Source: a virus. Taken from it: DNA of 64,000 bases. Position 1 is the stretch's first letter. Every line of letters begins with the position of its first letter. The DNA is taken from positions 1 to 64,000 of the IMG/VR virus record IMGVR_UViG_3300003937_000343; one strand, 5' to 3'. Positions 62,662 through 64,000 of this stretch are shown here, piece by piece. The notes under the pieces are model-generated. The model was not told where the DNA came from. It was given only the letters and a program-made list of their open reading frames with translations, and did no database searches. Both the position numbers and the translations under genes were made by a program.

Positions 62662-63647
62662 TAAAATTAAAAGATATAATTAAAGAATCAAAGGTATCGT
62701 ATTTAACTGAAGCTTTTAAAAGTAAACTATTAAGAAAATTTTCTATGAATAATAGAGGTTCGTTGGACAGAGATTTATATAGTTACTTAGCAAAACAAGG
62801 TTTACAAGCAAGTAAGATTGAAGATAACCAAATTACAAAACAATCTAACTTACCTGGTAAGGGTGTTGCAATTGCAGTAGCAAGTAAGAAAGTAACTCTT
62901 CGAGCAAAAGGTAATAGATATTGGGAATCTAATTTAGAAATAGATAAGGGAACAATCGTAAGTGTATTCAAAGATGGTAAATCATTATGGTATACAAAAT
63001 CTTGGAGAAGTAAAGATATTCAAGTAAAAAATCCTACAGCTTGGGGTTCTGAAGATATGAAAACATTCGGTTTAAATAAATACGGATGGCAAAGTCCAGC
63101 ATCAGTTAAAAAAATAGATGGTATTCAATTTTATAAAATTTCACTTGAAGAAGATTTACCTTACATGGGTGCTTCAAAATTAAGAAAATTAAGAGCAGAT
63201 GTTAAAGATGGTTCTTGGACATGGAGAACTGATAAAGATTTTAAACAAGAAAATGAAAGAAGATATGAAGATGCATTAAAAAATATCTACAATGACCCAG
63301 CAAAAGTAAAAAGTGTAATTATGAAAACAAAAGATTATGCTAATAAACTAATTGTTGGATTAGTGGGTGGTAAACCAAATGCACATTCTGATAAAATAAT
63401 GGCTGGTAAAAAGTTAGACCCTAAAGATGAGGGTGATGTAATGAGAGCATTAAGTGATATCACAACTGCTATGAATAAGTTTTATGAAAAGATAGATTCT
63501 TATCATATGGATTTAAAAAGAGATATAGCAGATAAAAAGAGAGATCCTGATAATGAATATGTAGGATTCAACGCACAAAGCGTAGGAAAACAAATTGGTA
63601 GTATGTCCAATACTATTACTTCAGGTGCTTTCGCAAGGATTTGGTAA
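62658..63647 (+). CDS. Hypothetical head-region protein with MIKLK N-terminus (329 aa)
   Basis: GAGG precedes the start. The N-terminus MIKLKDIIKE|SKVSYLTE|AF contains two sites matching the T4 prohead-protease rule, so the first ~22 residues may be a removable capsid-targeting peptide. The rest is mixed alpha/beta (VAIAVASKKVTLRAKGNRYWES, LWYTKSWRSKDIQ) with a C-terminal helical part. Probably packaged inside the head. It is of unknown activity. Confidence 0.62.
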   Translation: MIKLKDIIKESKVSYLTEAFKSKLLRKFSMNNRGSLDRDLYSYLAKQGLQASKIEDNQITKQSNLPGKGVAIAVASKKVTLRAKGNRYWESNLEIDKGTIVSVFKDGKSLWYTKSWRSKDIQVKNPTAWGSEDMKTFGLNKYGWQSPASVKKIDGIQFYKISLEEDLPYMGASKLRKLRADVKDGSWTWRTDKDFKQENERRYEDALKNIYNDPAKVKSVIMKTKDYANKLIVGLVGGKPNAHSDKIMAGKKLDPKDEGDVMRALSDITTAMNKFYEKIDSYHMDLKRDIADKKRDPDNEYVGFNAQSVGKQIGSMSNTITSGAFARIW

Positions 63648-63660
63648 AGAGGAAAATACA

Positions 63661-63915
63661 ATGAATTTAAAAGAAGAATTTAAACGAATAGGTGGTGGTA
63701 AAATAAATACCAAATCTCTCAACGAAGGTAGTACAGGCTGGAAACTTTATCGTGCAGCTAATATTGATTCTAAGTTGTGGAGAGAAATGAAATATGATTT
63801 GAGAGACCAGTTTAATGAGTTAGTAAAGATTGGCCAAGATTATGGAGTGTTTCAAAACGCTCAAGGTACTTCAAAAGTGTTAAAACAAATTAAAAAACTA
63901 ATGGATAAAATCTAA
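63661..63915 (+). CDS. Small head-region protein (84 aa)
   Basis: GAGG before ATG 63661 decides it over an ATG at 63595. The N-terminus NLKEEFKRIGGGKINTKSLNE|GST has a protease-type cut site near residue 20. The rest is helical (LYRAANIDSKLWREMKYDLRDQFNELVKIGQ). Probably an internal or targeting-tagged protein. It overlaps the next start by TAATG. Confidence 0.6.
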   Translation: MNLKEEFKRIGGGKINTKSLNEGSTGWKLYRAANIDSKLWREMKYDLRDQFNELVKIGQDYGVFQNAQGTSKVLKQIKKLMDKI

Positions 63916-64000
63916 TGATTAAATTAAAAAACATATTACAAGAAAAGAAAGAAGCTAGTAAAGTTAATATTGATAAACTTGCAAAGTTTACTGATAGGAA
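63915..64000 (+). CDS. Start of another MIKLK-type head-region protein (3' end outside window)
   Basis: The first 28 residues begin MIKLKNILQEKKEASKVN, again the shared N-terminal sequence. Nothing can be said about the rest. In T4-like order the scaffold (gp22) and major capsid (gp23) genes would follow nearby. Confidence 0.55.
   Translation, partial: MIKLKNILQEKKEASKVNIDKLAKFTDR

Overview
The window is a stretch of a strictly lytic-looking, strongly AT-rich T4-like myovirus (marine or far-T4 type). The evidence is a T4-style head-packaging order (large terminase, portal, several conserved small head proteins, gp21-type prohead protease), a fused Mre11/Rad50-type recombination nuclease, giant tail-fibre genes with a C-terminal S74 chaperone, tightly packed genes with ATGA or TAATG overlaps, and AAGGAG-type ribosome binding sites. 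Essentially all genes are on the + strand; the one exception is a small ribbon-helix-helix-like gene at 3463-3651. The host cannot be deduced. No tRNA, CRISPR array, integrase or transposase was seen.

Layout. 1-3.5 kb: the end of a TOPRIM-containing primase, then an SbcC/SbcD-like fusion that stops before its Walker B motif. 3.7-16.5 kb: two huge fibre/adhesin genes, 2861 and 1403 aa. 16.5-48 kb: a long accessory island that looks like sugar or small-molecule biosynthesis plus glycan decoration. It holds a GT4-type, a GT2-type and two GT7-type transferases fused to LamG-like lectin domains; four GT-like proteins sharing a TEKxxKP signature; six SGNH hydrolase/acyltransferase-like proteins; three radical SAM enzymes; two methyltransferases; an RmlC epimerase; three extended SDR epimerases; a PLP aminotransferase-like protein; two 2OG-Fe(II) oxygenase-like proteins; a minimal split thiamine-diphosphate enzyme; a SET-domain protein and a ParB-like protein. 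A virion protein with an intein-like Hint domain (17742-18776) sits at its left edge. 48-50 kb: a Zeta/AAA-like kinase, a GH108 endolysin and small proteins. 50-54 kb: a CCA-adding-type nucleotidyltransferase and a polynucleotide-ligase-like protein, probably one 1255-aa protein interrupted by a single-base frame break. 54-64 kb: gp17 terminase, gp20 portal, gp21 protease and internal head proteins; the scaffold and major capsid genes would lie just beyond the right edge.

Expression. A short motif, [G/T]ATATTTAT[A/T][A/T], lies in seven of the few real intergenic gaps and divides the window into plausible transcription units (starting near 3710, 17707, 21905, 29836, 48034, 55014 and 58859). 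The unit starting at 29836 begins with a structured leader RNA of about 130 nt that ends in a textbook intrinsic terminator touching the rmlC start codon, with the ribosome binding site inside the terminator stem. This looks like an attenuator or riboswitch in front of about 18 kb of sugar-island genes and is the strongest candidate for something undescribed here.

Several genes are broken by one-base frame changes (21.15, 51.80, 61.63 and 62.54 kb). They may be indel errors in the assembly, real decay or frameshifting; raw reads would decide.
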